64,000 nt of DNA from JAJYIV01 sp964616135 (GCA_964616135.1 CAZTTQ010000001.1:54311-118310), one strand, 5' to 3'; counted from the first letter of the stretch, positions 26,136-35,029 are shown. Notes: generated by a model not told the origin, from the sequence alone. A program made the numbers and translations.

Positions 26136-27356
26136 TCAGAATGACGGGAGGTATGGCAGCGGATTCACCGGAATGCCTTCTTTGCGGACTTCAAAGTGCA
26201 GGTGCGGGCCCGTGGACAATCCGGCGCCGGGCGACCCGGCAAGGCCGCCGGAGAGCGCGATCACGTCGCCGCGGTTCACGAACTGGTCCGGCTTTACGAG
26301 CGGCTTGGACAAGTGGGCGTACAAGGTCGCCAGACCGTCCGCGTGGATGATCATGACGTAGTTGCCGTATTGCGACCCTTTGCGGACCCAGGCAACGTAT
26401 CCAGGCGCCGCAGAACGGACCTGCGTTCCTTGGGGCTGCGGGATGTCCAAGCCCATGTGCTCAAACAGGTAGCGGAACGGATACGTGGGGTCATGGAACA
26501 AGGTGGAAAGACCGCGGTAGCTTGGGTCCACCGGCCACGCCATCGGGCCGCTGGTGTCTTCCCCGTCCAATTTTGATTCCAGTTGGCGTTGGAGCTTTGC
26601 CACTTCGCCGTTGGTCCGCTGCTGTTCTTCTTTTAGGTCCAGCAGGAGCGTGCGGAACTGGTTTTCAGACGACTTGGTGGCGGCCAGCAAGCCTTCCTTG
26701 GCCCCCGTCTCCGTCTGCAGGCGCGTCTTCATGGTTTGGAGCTGGCCTTCCAGTTCTTCCAACCGCTTGCGCTTGCCGTCTTTGGCCGCGCGCGTGGCAA
26801 GCAGTTGGTCCCGGGCAAGTTTTGCCTTGCGCGACGCTTCGGCGAGGTCCGTATTGAGGTTTTCCAGTGACTGGAGGCGGTCGAAAATCTCTCCGAACGT
26901 CTCCGAGCCGAACAGGACCTGCAGGTTCATGTCGTTGTCCAGCGAATTGATGCGCAGCAAAAGCTGGGACATCAGTTCTCGCTGACGGGCCAGACGCGCG
27001 TTGGCGTCCGCCGCCTGGCGGTCCAAGACGGCAATCTCCGCGTTCACGGCGTCCATGTCCACGTGCGTCGCCTCCAGGTCCAGGTTGGTCTTTTCCACGC
27101 GGTTGGACAGGAGGTCCAACGAATCCTTGAGGGACTTCCCTTCCTGCTCTTTCTTTTTGATCTGCGCGCTGTACGTGTCGATGCGCCGCTGCAAATCCGT
27201 GAGCCGCGCCTTGCTGGCGGCGATGTCCTCATTGAGGCTGCGGATGCCGACGTCTTCCAATGGCAGGGTCCCCGTTTGCGCATACGTAAAACCGACCCCA
27301 CCGGAAACGAGGAATATCGCACCCAGCAACGTCGGAAGAACGCGCATGTACTTCAT
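26136..27356 (-). CDS. EnvC-like M23 peptidase with coiled coil
   Basis: This 406-aa protein has a signal peptide or anchor (about 8-27), a long coiled coil (about 38-270) and a C-terminal LytM/M23 domain with HMGLDI (first His/Asp zinc ligands), YAHL and GPHLHFEV (HxH). All zinc ligands are present, so it may be an active endopeptidase that cuts peptidoglycan cross-links, unlike degenerate EnvC regulators. It is likely involved in cell separation. It is followed by a small membrane protein gene. Confidence 0.9.
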   Translation of the reverse strand: MKYMRVLPTLLGAIFLVSGGVGFTYAQTGTLPLEDVGIRSLNEDIAASKARLTDLQRRIDTYSAQIKKKEQEGKSLKDSLDLLSNRVEKTNLDLEATHVDMDAVNAEIAVLDRQAADANARLARQRELMSQLLLRINSLDNDMNLQVLFGSETFGEIFDRLQSLENLNTDLAEASRKAKLARDQLLATRAAKDGKRKRLEELEGQLQTMKTRLQTETGAKEGLLAATKSSENQFRTLLLDLKEEQQRTNGEVAKLQRQLESKLDGEDTSGPMAWPVDPSYRGLSTLFHDPTYPFRYLFEHMGLDIPQPQGTQVRSAAPGYVAWVRKGSQYGNYVMIIHADGLATLYAHLSKPLVKPDQFVNRGDVIALSGGLAGSPGAGLSTGPHLHFEVRKEGIPVNPLPYLPSF

Positions 27357-27380
27357 GCCGGAATCCTAACACTTTTGCCT

Positions 27381-28847
27381 CTACTTGGCCAGGTTTTTGA
27401 GGGCGAGATCCAGACGGCGCAAGGTTTCGGCCTTGCCGAGGATCCAGGCGAATTCGAACGGGCCGGGAGACATGGCGCGGCCGGACAGCGCGACGCGGGT
27501 CGGCCACAGCACGTTGCCGTTTTTGAGTCCGTTGGCGGCGATGTAGCCGAGCACTTCCGCTTCCAGCGCCTTCAGGTCCGCGAACGCCGCTTCCGGAAGG
27601 CCGTCCAGCAGTTTGGACACGGCCTGCAGGCTGCGGATGGCGTCCTTCGCGTCCGCTTTCTTCCAAACGAGCAGGGACGGCTCATACGCGGGCAGCGCGG
27701 CAAACGTTTCCACGGACGCGTTGATGTCCGACAGCTTCACCAGGCGCGCGCGCTCGACGGCGCAGAGTTTAAGAAGGAGCGTTTCTTCCACGGGCGCCGC
27801 CAGGAACGGACGGCAGAGGTCCGCGAGCTCCTCCGGTGTTTTCTTTTGGAGGTACTGCTGGTTCATCCAGTCCAATTTTTCCAAGTTGAAGACGCCTCCG
27901 GCGCTGTTCACCTTGGACAGGTCGAAGAGCGAGATCATTTCCTCCCGCGTATAGATTTCCTGGTCGCCCTTGGGATTATAGCCGATGAGCGAGAGGAAGT
28001 TTTCCAACGCCTCGGGCAGGTAGCCCTTCGCCAAATAGTCTTCCACCGCGACGTCGCCCTGACGCTTGGACAATTTGCTCTTGTCCGCGTTTAGGATGAG
28101 CGGCAGGTGGGCGTACACGGGCTTTTCCCAACCGAACGCGTCAAAGAGACGGTAGTGCTTGGGCAGCGAAGACAACCACTCTTCCCCGCGGATGACGTGG
28201 GTCGTGTCCATCAGGTGGTCGTCCACGGCGTGGGCGAGGTGGTACGTCGGGAAGCCGTCCGTCTTGAGGGCGATGAAGTCCTCTTGGTCGGCGTTCGGGA
28301 AGCGGACCGTGCCGCGGATGACGTCCTTGGTTTCCGTGACGCCTTCGTCCGGCATGCGGACGCGGATGACGTGCGCCTCGCCGGCAGCGGCGCGCTTGGC
28401 ACTTTCTTCCGCGGACAATTTCACGCAGGCGCGGTCATACTTGAGCGGCTGCTTGGTAGCTTCCTGGACCTTGCGCACTTCGTCCAGGCGTTCGCGGGTG
28501 CAGAAACAGCGGTACGCGTGGCCGTCCGCGACCAACTGGGCCGCGTACTTCTTATACAAGTCCAAGCGGTTGGATTGGACGTACGGGCCTTTGTCTCCCT
28601 TTTCCGCTAGCGTGCCGTCCGCCTTCAGCACGGGGCCTTCGTCATACTCAATGCCAAGTCGGCCCAAGGTGCGGATGAGCGCCTCTACCGCGCCAGGAAC
28701 GAGGCGTTCCTGGTCCGTGTCTTCGATGCGGACGAAAAACGTGCCACCGTTTTGGCGGGCGACGTAGTACGCGTAAAGGGCGGTGCGCAAATTGCCGACG
28801 TGCAGGTAGCCGGTCGGCGACGGGGCGATACGGGTGCGAACGCGCAT
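27381..28847 (-). CDS. gltX: Glutamyl-tRNA synthetase
   Basis: GltX charges tRNA-Glu, and in many bacteria also tRNA-Gln. The 488-aa class I enzyme has PSPTGYLHVGN (HIGH-type motif, about 9-19) and the KMSKS-type motif SKLSKRQGD. No zinc-binding insert is evident. The ATG at 28847 lies 10 nt after the WecG/TagA stop. The frame is open far upstream, but only through that gene in another frame. A non-discriminating enzyme would need GatCAB, which is not in the window. Confidence 0.96.
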   Translation of the reverse strand: MRVRTRIAPSPTGYLHVGNLRTALYAYYVARQNGGTFFVRIEDTDQERLVPGAVEALIRTLGRLGIEYDEGPVLKADGTLAEKGDKGPYVQSNRLDLYKKYAAQLVADGHAYRCFCTRERLDEVRKVQEATKQPLKYDRACVKLSAEESAKRAAAGEAHVIRVRMPDEGVTETKDVIRGTVRFPNADQEDFIALKTDGFPTYHLAHAVDDHLMDTTHVIRGEEWLSSLPKHYRLFDAFGWEKPVYAHLPLILNADKSKLSKRQGDVAVEDYLAKGYLPEALENFLSLIGYNPKGDQEIYTREEMISLFDLSKVNSAGGVFNLEKLDWMNQQYLQKKTPEELADLCRPFLAAPVEETLLLKLCAVERARLVKLSDINASVETFAALPAYEPSLLVWKKADAKDAIRSLQAVSKLLDGLPEAAFADLKALEAEVLGYIAANGLKNGNVLWPTRVALSGRAMSPGPFEFAWILGKAETLRRLDLALKNLAK

Positions 28848-28857
28848 AAGAAAAGGC

Positions 28858-29664
28858 TTAGCGCCCGGCAAGGAGAAGGCCGAAGACGCGGCGGCAGGCG
28901 GAGAAGAATTTTTTCTGCTTGAGTGTAGCCAAAGCGACGGTGGTTGGGAAGACAACGACGGCGCGGGCGATCCGGACGAACCGGCGCGGTTCCAGGCCCA
29001 GGCGCCACAGCCATTCCCACCCTCGGTCACGCCAAGCCTGCGGCGCGCGCGGGAGAACGCCTCCCAGCATTTCCAGGGCGCCGCCGACGCCGATGGCGAC
29101 GCGGACGTCCGGGAATCCGGACAGAACCTCTTCCATGAACAGTTCTTGCTTCCCCTGGCCGAGCGCCACCGCGACGACCGACGGGCGGCGGAGGCGGAAC
29201 AGGTCCCGCGTGCTGGGTGACATGGTCCATGTCCCGTTTTCCGCGCGCAAAACCGTGCCGGGGTCATGGGCCTCAACCCGGAGCGTTGGGTACAGGCCGC
29301 GCAGATAGGCGGCGGCCGCTTCCCCGCTGCCCGTTTTGCCGCCAAGAAGCATCAAGGACTTTCCATGTGCCGCGCACATGGCCGCCAACTCCTTTAGGAC
29401 GTCCACGCCCGCGTGGCGATGCTCCAACCGGTCGCCGAACGCGGCGGCGGCGTACTGCAGGCCGACGCCGTCCGGAACGGAGAGATCCGCCCGGTTCAAC
29501 CGGGCGGCAAAGGCCTCATCTTTTTTGGCCTGCAGGAGGATTTCCGGGTTTGGCGTGACGACCGTATGCAAGCGCGGTTCTTCAAACCACGCCTCTACAA
29601 GCCCCCGCAGCTCCGCGAGGGTCAGGTCTTGGACGACGACACCGAACAGGGGGACGGGACGCAC
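28858..29664 (-). CDS. WecG/TagA/CpsF family glycosyltransferase
   Basis: This 268-aa GT26 enzyme would transfer an N-acetylmannosamine-type sugar onto a lipid-linked acceptor in surface polymer synthesis. VVTPNPEILLQAKKDE, ADLSVPDGVGLQYAA, LLGGKTG, VVAVALGQGKQELFM and AIGVGGALEMLGG are family signatures. The start is taken as GTG at 29664 because TACCGT lies 8 nt upstream and the family motif follows at the usual distance. The C-terminus has a basic tail after GLEPRRFVRIARA. Confidence 0.87.
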   Translation of the reverse strand: MRPVPLFGVVVQDLTLAELRGLVEAWFEEPRLHTVVTPNPEILLQAKKDEAFAARLNRADLSVPDGVGLQYAAAAFGDRLEHRHAGVDVLKELAAMCAAHGKSLMLLGGKTGSGEAAAAYLRGLYPTLRVEAHDPGTVLRAENGTWTMSPSTRDLFRLRRPSVVAVALGQGKQELFMEEVLSGFPDVRVAIGVGGALEMLGGVLPRAPQAWRDRGWEWLWRLGLEPRRFVRIARAVVVFPTTVALATLKQKKFFSACRRVFGLLLAGR

Positions 29665-29714
29665 ATGGGGGCACGGTAGCGCGAATAGGGAGGAAAAGAA
29701 AGGGGGCGCGGGTC

Positions 29715-29743
29715 TTGCCCGCACCCGCCTTTTCTGGTACCTT
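29715..29743 (+). promoter_or_regulatory. Promoter of orphan gene 29784-30221
   Basis: TTGCCC (29715-29720), a 17-nt spacer and TACCTT (29738-29743). Confidence 0.65.
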
Positions 29744-29783
29744 CCGGGTCCACGTCCGATCATTCCATCCGTCCGGAGGCCCC

Positions 29784-30221
29784 GTGGAAGTCTCGTTCCT
29801 GTCCGCTCGTGAACTGCAGCAGCGCTATCCATCCGCAACCAAGGCGTTCCGCCCGCCTGGCGGCCGCCACCCGTACGCGTTTGTCGCGACGAAGACGGAG
29901 GCCGTGGTCGGCGACGTCGGGAACCACCTGGCGCTGGCGCTTGCCGCGTGGCCGCCGTTCCCGGTGGACCTCACGTCCTATCTGCTCCGCGCGGTTTCCT
30001 TGGACACCCGTACCCAGGTGGTCGGGCTGGTCCGGCCGCACGTCGTCGTCGGCGGCCTGCTCGACGTGCAAGGGATCGTGCGTTCGTGCGAGTGTCCCTC
30101 CGTCGGCGTCTTTTTCAGCGAACAGGACACCCCGCACGAAACGGTCCTGTACCTGAACGACCTGCGCGCGGCACTCTACGATTTCTTCGCGGAGCGGCGG
30201 CGCGCCCACCTCTCTCCCTGA
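29784..30221 (+). CDS. Orphan soluble protein
   Basis: The 145-aa product is not recognised. It starts with a GTG that sits 5 nt after a GGAGG site; upstream in-frame codons lie within or before the promoter and are excluded. The protein is mixed alpha/beta with SCECPSVGVFF and a C-terminal ALYDFFAERRRAHL helix, no membrane segments. It is a single-gene unit with its own promoter and terminator, like the other Shine-Dalgarno-led orphans here. Confidence 0.72.
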   Translation: MEVSFLSARELQQRYPSATKAFRPPGGRHPYAFVATKTEAVVGDVGNHLALALAAWPPFPVDLTSYLLRAVSLDTRTQVVGLVRPHVVVGGLLDVQGIVRSCECPSVGVFFSEQDTPHETVLYLNDLRAALYDFFAERRRAHLSP

Positions 30222-30243
30222 CCCGGCTTCCCGGGTCTTTTTT
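30221..30243 (+). terminator. Intrinsic terminator
   Basis: ACCCGG pairs with CCGGGT around CTTC, followed by six T. Confidence 0.8.
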
Positions 30244-31243
30244 ATACGGTGAACCGTCCGTCTTGGAATACCACGTCTTCGTCGATGAACACGCGGTCCG
30301 TATCCACGAACACGTCGATGTGGTACCGGCCGTCCTTGCGGGACAATCCGGGCTTGGCGTAGATGGGGTGCTTCGCCCCGATGGACAGATGGACGCCCGT
30401 CATGCGTTCGTACGCGGTGATGTCGTCCACGACGCGGTGGCGGTCCATGGCCGGGTTCAACCCCAAGCCGAATTCCCGTACGAGCGGTCGTTCATGGCCC
30501 GAAACCAGTTCCATGACTTTGGCGAAATCCGCCGGCGCCGCGCTCCAGTCCGTGACAAGCCCGTCTTTCACTTCCAGGCGGAACGGCTCCACAATGCGGA
30601 CGATGTGGTCGTCCGGAGCGTAGCCGTACACCAGAACCGCGCCGTTCACGCGGGTGAGATCCGCCGGCTCCGTGAAGACTTCCCCGATCGGGAATCCTCC
30701 GCCGACGTTTTTCAGTCCCTCATAGTTCCCCGTGTTCATTTTGGCGGGCTCCATGGCCCCGTCATAGCGCAATTCGGCGCCGTGGCACACCACGCGGGCC
30801 GAGGCGCAGCGGTCGAGGCGTTCTTTCAGGCGGCGGCCGACGGCGCCGTCGCGTTCCGGGTGGAAGCCGAGCGACGCGACGTACGTGGCTTCCTGTGTCG
30901 GCGGGATGCGGTTCAGATGGCCGTGTTCGACCACTTTTAGCCCGCGGGCGAACAGTTCCACGCGGATGCGGAATTCGTTCAGGCGGAAATTGGCCGACTG
31001 GACGAGCACGACCAGTTCGCCGGGGACGCAGGCGTTCAGCGCGTCCTTGGTGGCGTCGACGCCCGCTTGGTCAAAATCCAGCACGCGCGCCCGCGGCAAA
31101 ACGGCCTTGTACGCGTCGGTCAGTACGCGCGACAACGGGGACTGCAGGTCGAATACCAACAAGGCCGGCGCGTCGGCCGGGTGCCGGATGGCGTCCCGGA
31201 CGATGGTGCCGGCGTGCTGCGTCGCAAGGGCGAGGAGGTCCAT
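30242..31243 (-). CDS. Aminopeptidase T-like (M29-related) hydrolase
   Basis: The 333-aa protein has NTGNYEGLKNVGGGFPIGEV, REFGLGLNPAM and GRYHIDVFVD, which resemble the metal-ligand regions (Glu, Glu, His, Asp) of M29 aminopeptidases and the related NicX-type dioxygenases. Which reaction it performs cannot be told. The ATG at 31243 is chosen because TATCCT (31253-31258 on the minus strand) ends exactly 9 nt upstream, a leaderless pattern; the longer frame extends into the promoter of the divergent sigma gene. Confidence 0.62.
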   Translation of the reverse strand: MDLLALATQHAGTIVRDAIRHPADAPALLVFDLQSPLSRVLTDAYKAVLPRARVLDFDQAGVDATKDALNACVPGELVVLVQSANFRLNEFRIRVELFARGLKVVEHGHLNRIPPTQEATYVASLGFHPERDGAVGRRLKERLDRCASARVVCHGAELRYDGAMEPAKMNTGNYEGLKNVGGGFPIGEVFTEPADLTRVNGAVLVYGYAPDDHIVRIVEPFRLEVKDGLVTDWSAAPADFAKVMELVSGHERPLVREFGLGLNPAMDRHRVVDDITAYERMTGVHLSIGAKHPIYAKPGLSRKDGRYHIDVFVDTDRVFIDEDVVFQDGRFTV

Positions 31244-31284
31244 ATCGCGGGAAGGATACGGCAAAACGCCTTCCGCGGGAAGGG

Positions 31285-31313
31285 TTGACGCGCCGCGTGT
31301 TTTCTGGTTGAAT
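31285..31313 (+). promoter_or_regulatory. Promoter of sigma factor gene
   Basis: TTGACG (31285-31290), a 17-nt spacer and TTGAAT (31308-31313). The leader would be about 33 nt. Confidence 0.65.
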
Positions 31314-31353
31314 GCGACGTCCGGCAGTCGGACACTGTCCCGAGGTGCAGCCC

Positions 31354-32277
31354 ATGGTGAAGAAAGCTTCCCCCTCACGTCAGGGGAAACGGTCGTCGAG
31401 GGGGTCTTCCTCTTCGCTCGGCGTGGATGCCTGGTTCCGTTACCAGGCGGAGATCAGCTCGCATCCGATCCTGACGGCAGAGGAAGAACAGGATCTTGCA
31501 CGGCGGTTTCGGGACGAAGGCGACCTGGACGCCATGCACGCGCTTATCACCTCGAACCTCCGGTTCGTCGTGAAGGTCACCTACGAGTACCGCAGCTACG
31601 GCTTTCGGCTGGCCGACCTCGTGCAGGAAGGCAACATCGGGCTCATGAAGGCCGTCCGGAAGTTCGACCCGGACCGGAATATCCGGCTCATCACGTACGC
31701 TGTCTGGTGGATCCGCGCGTACATCCAGAGCTTCATCCTGAGGAACTGGAGCCAGGTGAGGTTGGGAACGACCAATGCGCAGCGCACGCTGTTCTTCTCC
31801 CTTGCCCGCGTCCAGCGCGAGCTGGAACGGATGGGCGAAGAAGAGACCACGGACGAATCCATCGCGGAGCTGCTCCGGACCAAGCCGGAAGAGGTGCGCA
31901 ACATGCGCGCCCGGCTCGAGGCGCGGGACGTGTCGCTCGACACGCCCGTCGGCGAGGAAGGGACGGCGACGGCGCTGGACTTCCTCTCGGACGCGGCGCA
32001 ATTGTCCGCGCACGATCTCCTGGAGGACGCGACGCGCGGACGCCTGGTCCGCGACCAGGTCGCCCGGGCGTTACGGTGCCTGAACCCGCGTGAGCTCTAC
32101 GTCGTCAAGCAGCGGGTCATGGCCGATCCCCCCATGCCGCTCCAGGACGTCGGCAAGCATTTCGGCGTTTCACGCGAACGCGCCCGCCAAATCGAGGTGC
32201 GGGCGAAGCAGCGTCTCCGCTCCATCCTCGGCGCGTACCTGGAAATCCCGCTTGAGGACGAAGAAGAGAAGAAGTGA
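31354..32277 (+). CDS. Sigma-70 family factor, RpoH (sigma-32)-like
   Basis: The 307-aa protein lacks region 1.1 and has a region 1.2 (HPILTAEEEQDLARRF), regions 2.1-2.4 (about 62-125, including LVQEGNIGLMKAVRKFDP and ITYAVWWIRAYIQ) and region 4.2 (GKHFGVSRERARQIEVRAK, about 267-285). The NWSQVRLGTTNAQRTLFFSL stretch (131-150) is close to the RpoH box of heat-shock sigma factors. It should direct RNA polymerase to a subset of promoters. The ATG at 31354 follows a GAGGTG site. The basic, Ser-rich N-terminal 22 residues are an odd addition. Confidence 0.88.
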   Translation: MVKKASPSRQGKRSSRGSSSSLGVDAWFRYQAEISSHPILTAEEEQDLARRFRDEGDLDAMHALITSNLRFVVKVTYEYRSYGFRLADLVQEGNIGLMKAVRKFDPDRNIRLITYAVWWIRAYIQSFILRNWSQVRLGTTNAQRTLFFSLARVQRELERMGEEETTDESIAELLRTKPEEVRNMRARLEARDVSLDTPVGEEGTATALDFLSDAAQLSAHDLLEDATRGRLVRDQVARALRCLNPRELYVVKQRVMADPPMPLQDVGKHFGVSRERARQIEVRAKQRLRSILGAYLEIPLEDEEEKK

Positions 32278-32285
32278 TCTCCCCT

Positions 32286-32321
32286 CCCCCGCCTCCGCCA
32301 CTCGGAGACGGGGTCTTTTTT
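32286..32321 (+). terminator. Intrinsic terminator of sigma gene
   Basis: CCCCG and CTCCG pair with CGGAG and CGGGG around one bulge each, followed by six T. Confidence 0.85.
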
Positions 32322-32333
32322 ATGCGGACAGGT

Positions 32334-33143
32334 TTATGCGGACAGGACGACTTCCACCGGGCAGTGGTCGCTGCCCATCTGCGAGGCGAGGATGGCGGCG
32401 GACCTGATGCGGCTTTTCAGCGCCTTGCTGGCCAGCCAGTAGTCGATGCGCCAGCCGACGTTGCGCGCGCGGGCGTTCGCCCAGTGCGTCCACCAGGAAT
32501 AGTGGCCGTTCCCTTTGGTGAACAGGCGGAACGTGTCGAGGAATCCGGCGTCCAGGAACGCCTGGAATCCGGCGCGTTCCTCCTCCGTGAACCCGTGTTT
32601 GCCGACATTCTGCTTGGGGTTTGCCAGGTCGTCTTCCGTATGGGCGACGTTGAAGTCCCCGGAGACCAACACGGGCTTGGTCTTTTCCAGCAGCTTCACG
32701 TGGGCCAAGAACGCCGGATCCCAGTGTTTTTTCCGCAGGTCCAGGCGCGACAAGTCCTCTTTGCTGTTGGGCACGTAAGCCGTGACCACCCAGAAGTCCT
32801 TGAACTCCGCGCTGATGACGCGGCCTTCGCACGTCGGGTCGCCGTATTCGTCCGCACCGAGTTTGTATTTTTCCGCAATGCCGTCCGCAAAGCCGTAGAG
32901 AACGGAGATCGGCTTTTCCTTGCTGAAGATGGCGGTGCCGCTGTAACCGGCTTTTTCCGCGCTGTTCCAGTATTCCTCATAGTCCGGCAGGTCCACGTCG
33001 GCCTGGCCTTGCTTTGCCTTGGTTTCCTGCAGGCAGAGGACGTCGGGTTCGTACGCTTCAATGAACGCGCGAAAATCCCCCTTGTTCAACACGGCGCGGA
33101 TCCCGTTTACGTTCCAGGAAATGAGGCGGAGGGTTTTGGGCAT
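32334..33143 (-). CDS. xthA: Exodeoxyribonuclease III (AP endonuclease)
   Basis: The 269-aa enzyme cuts DNA at abasic sites and removes blocked 3' ends in base excision repair. LISWNVNGIRA, CLQETKAKQ, SGTAIFSKEKP, VSGDFNVAHTEDDL, GWRIDYWLAS and GSDHCPVE give the full set of exonuclease III catalytic residues (Asn, Glu, Asp, His). TATACT (33153-33158, minus strand) ends exactly 9 nt before the ATG with no ribosome site, a clear leaderless case. Confidence 0.95.
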   Translation of the reverse strand: MPKTLRLISWNVNGIRAVLNKGDFRAFIEAYEPDVLCLQETKAKQGQADVDLPDYEEYWNSAEKAGYSGTAIFSKEKPISVLYGFADGIAEKYKLGADEYGDPTCEGRVISAEFKDFWVVTAYVPNSKEDLSRLDLRKKHWDPAFLAHVKLLEKTKPVLVSGDFNVAHTEDDLANPKQNVGKHGFTEEERAGFQAFLDAGFLDTFRLFTKGNGHYSWWTHWANARARNVGWRIDYWLASKALKSRIRSAAILASQMGSDHCPVEVVLSA

Positions 33144-33162
33144 AACGCGGGCAGTATACCAC

Positions 33163-33191
33163 TTGCGCGGGCGGCGAAAACGTAGTAGGTT
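33163..33191 (+). promoter_or_regulatory. Promoter of orphan gene 33227-34060
   Basis: TTGCGC (33163-33168), a 17-nt spacer and TAGGTT (33186-33191). It overlaps the region just upstream of the divergent xthA promoter. Confidence 0.6.
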
Positions 33192-33226
33192 CGGGGACCG
33201 GCATTGGTGCCGATAGGAGTCGACGG

Positions 33227-34060
33227 ATGTCCGCAGATGTCGAAAAAGCGCTGGACCGCGCCCTGAAGTACATTCTCGAAACGTATCGGGAGCACGTTAG
33301 GACTTCCATGCCGAACGACACGGTCCTCATGCTCTCCCGGTTCTGCCGGGGCATAACGCAGTCGTTGGATAGCCCCGAGGGGGAGGAGACCCGCCGATTC
33401 ATGGTCGCGGCACGTCCCCAGGGGATGTCCGAGGACGAAGCGGACTTCCAGTACGCTCTGGCGTTCTTCGCAATCCTCCTTGTCCAGTACGACCCCGAGG
33501 TCTACCGGCGTCTCCGCAAGGTCTTTCTCACGTCTCATCCGGACGGAACCGGGCGGATCCCGCCGCGCCCGGCTCCGGCGGATCTGCGCCTGACCGCCCT
33601 GCGTCTCCGGGCACAGGTCGCGGATTGCGTTCCGACCATCGAGCCGCTGATCGCACGGGGCGAGTACGACCGTGCCGAAGGCTTCCTTAAGGAGGCCGAA
33701 CGGGCAGCGCGTGTCCGTCAGGAGCGCGCCGATCTGGAGGCGGAGGCGTCTGCCCTCGGCGTCCCCTTCCCGGCCGACGAGGCGTCCGACCGGATCCGCC
33801 TCCGCTTGGCGAAAGCCCGCCGCGTCCAGCGTGCGCGGCAGGAAGACGAACGGCGGCAGGCGGAGGCGATGCGCCTGCGGGATCTGGAGCGGGAACGCCG
33901 CCGGCAGGAGCTGGCGCGCCTCTCCGGTCTGTGGGAACGGACGCCCGTGCACAAACGTCCGTCCGAGGCCGCGCTTGCGCAACTCACCACGCTCGTCGAC
34001 GCGGCCAAGCCCCGGGACTTCCGCAAGGCATGTCACGTCTTCGAACGGCAACTCTCCTGA
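33227..34060 (+). CDS. Orphan helical protein with charged coiled coil
   Basis: The 277-aa product is not recognised. It is all-helical and soluble; residues about 150-240 are a strongly charged, Arg/Glu-rich coiled-coil-like stretch (AERAARVRQERADLEAEA, ERERRRQELARL). The start follows a GGAG site by 7 nt. It forms its own unit with a promoter at 33163-33191 and a terminator at 34061-34084. Leucine codons are mainly CTN. Confidence 0.72.
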   Translation: MSADVEKALDRALKYILETYREHVRTSMPNDTVLMLSRFCRGITQSLDSPEGEETRRFMVAARPQGMSEDEADFQYALAFFAILLVQYDPEVYRRLRKVFLTSHPDGTGRIPPRPAPADLRLTALRLRAQVADCVPTIEPLIARGEYDRAEGFLKEAERAARVRQERADLEAEASALGVPFPADEASDRIRLRLAKARRVQRARQEDERRQAEAMRLRDLERERRRQELARLSGLWERTPVHKRPSEAALAQLTTLVDAAKPRDFRKACHVFERQLS

Positions 34061-34084
34061 ACCGCCTTGTGCGGTTCTTTTTTT
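34061..34084 (+). terminator. Intrinsic terminator
   Basis: ACCGC pairs with GCGGT, followed by seven or more T. Confidence 0.8.
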
Positions 34085-34097
34085 GCGCCGCCCCTGA

Positions 34098-34129
34098 TAA
34101 AAAATCCCCCGTTCGAAAGAAGGGGGGAT
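34098..34129 (-). terminator. Intrinsic terminator of orphan gene
   Basis: On the minus strand ATCCCCC pairs with GGGGGAT, followed by a T-run. Confidence 0.8.
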
Positions 34130-34506
34130 CAAGAATCTTCCCGGGCAAGTGCCCGCGCCGCCTCGCGTGCCGCGGTCGTCACGCGGCGCTCAACCCGTGC
34201 GATCTCGGCGGATGCGTTCGCCAGACGTTCCTTCACGTCCGCCAGCAGCCGGCCCGTCCGCGTCGTGCTGCCGAAGCCGGCCCCTTCCATCGTTTCCAGC
34301 GTCGCCGCGACGAATTCGAGCTCCGCCTTGGGCACGCCGACGGCCGCGCGCGCCACCCGGGCCCCGTGCGTCTGGACGAGGCCGACGGCCGCGTCCAGGG
34401 CGATGATGCTCCGTTCAAGCGCCTGCAACCGTTCGACCAACTTGCTTTGCGCGTAACTGTCGGTCAGCTTGCCGGCGCGTTTCCGTTCCTGCGCTTCATC
34501 CGTCAT
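34129..34506 (-). CDS. Orphan helical protein
   Basis: The 125-aa product is not recognised. It is wholly helical, with heptad-like stretches (SKLVERLQALERSIIALDAAV and LADVKERLANASAEIARVERR) that suggest a coiled coil or a helical hairpin. The ATG at 34506 follows GGAG by 7 nt. An upstream in-frame ATG lies inside the -10 region of the promoter at 34536-34564 and is therefore excluded. It is a single-gene unit. Confidence 0.7.
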   Translation of the reverse strand: MTDEAQERKRAGKLTDSYAQSKLVERLQALERSIIALDAAVGLVQTHGARVARAAVGVPKAELEFVAATLETMEGAGFGSTTRTGRLLADVKERLANASAEIARVERRVTTAAREAARALAREDS

Positions 34507-34535
34507 GCGTTTCTCCGGGGGAATGTCCGCGGCAT

Positions 34536-34564
34536 ACGCTGGCACGTTTTTCGCGGAACGTCAA
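34536..34564 (-). promoter_or_regulatory. Promoter of orphan gene 34129-34506
   Basis: TTGACG (34559-34564), a 17-nt spacer and CAGCGT (34536-34541), reading leftward. The -10 box is weak. Confidence 0.5.
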
Positions 34565-34620
34565 TGGACTTCCCCTAGGTGCTTAAACGAAAATCCACGC
34601 GGATGCGTGGATGTCCTGCC

Positions 34621-35019
34621 TTACACCGCCAACCGTTGCAACAGCTTGTGCAGCAGGGCGATTTCCGGCGCGGCCATGCGGGAGAAGATGCCGGCGCCGT
34701 GTTCCTCCAACGCCTCACGCAGCTGGCCGGCGGCCTTTTTGCCGTTGGCGGTGAGTGAGAGCATCTTGGCGCGCTTGTCCTTGCCGGTCTTTTTGCCGAC
34801 CAGTTTTTCTTCTTCCAGCTTGGCGATCTGCTCCGACATGGCGGCCGGTTTCATGGCCAGGTGTTCTCCCAGCTCCGACAGCGTGACCGGAGCGTCTTCC
34901 AGGCCGATCAGGATGGCGGCGGTCAGCATGGAGTCCGTGCTGCCGGCCTTGGCCGCGAATTTCACGCGGCGGCCGACGCGGTACAGGGCCAGGAGGGTCT
35001 CGGTCTTTTCGTATTTCAT
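34621..35019 (-). CDS. MarR family transcriptional regulator
   Basis: This 132-aa winged-helix protein has VTLSELGEHLAMKPAAMSEQIAKLEEEKLV as the recognition region and KRAKMLSLTANGKKAAGQL as the wing, in MarR positions. MarR proteins are dimeric repressors released by small ligands or oxidants. A TTGACG-N16-TAATAC promoter (35030-35057) lies just upstream, with its -35 box over the stop of the COG0523 gene; an AGGTG site precedes the ATG. Its target is unknown; it may control itself or its neighbours. Confidence 0.87.
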   Translation of the reverse strand: MKYEKTETLLALYRVGRRVKFAAKAGSTDSMLTAAILIGLEDAPVTLSELGEHLAMKPAAMSEQIAKLEEEKLVGKKTGKDKRAKMLSLTANGKKAAGQLREALEEHGAGIFSRMAAPEIALLHKLLQRLAV

Positions 35020-35029
35020 ACTTCACCTA

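Noticed and set aside
34507..34545. Longer start for the orphan at 34129
   Set aside because: The upstream ATG lies in the promoter -10 region, so it could not be in the transcript; GGAG before 34506 supports the shorter form.
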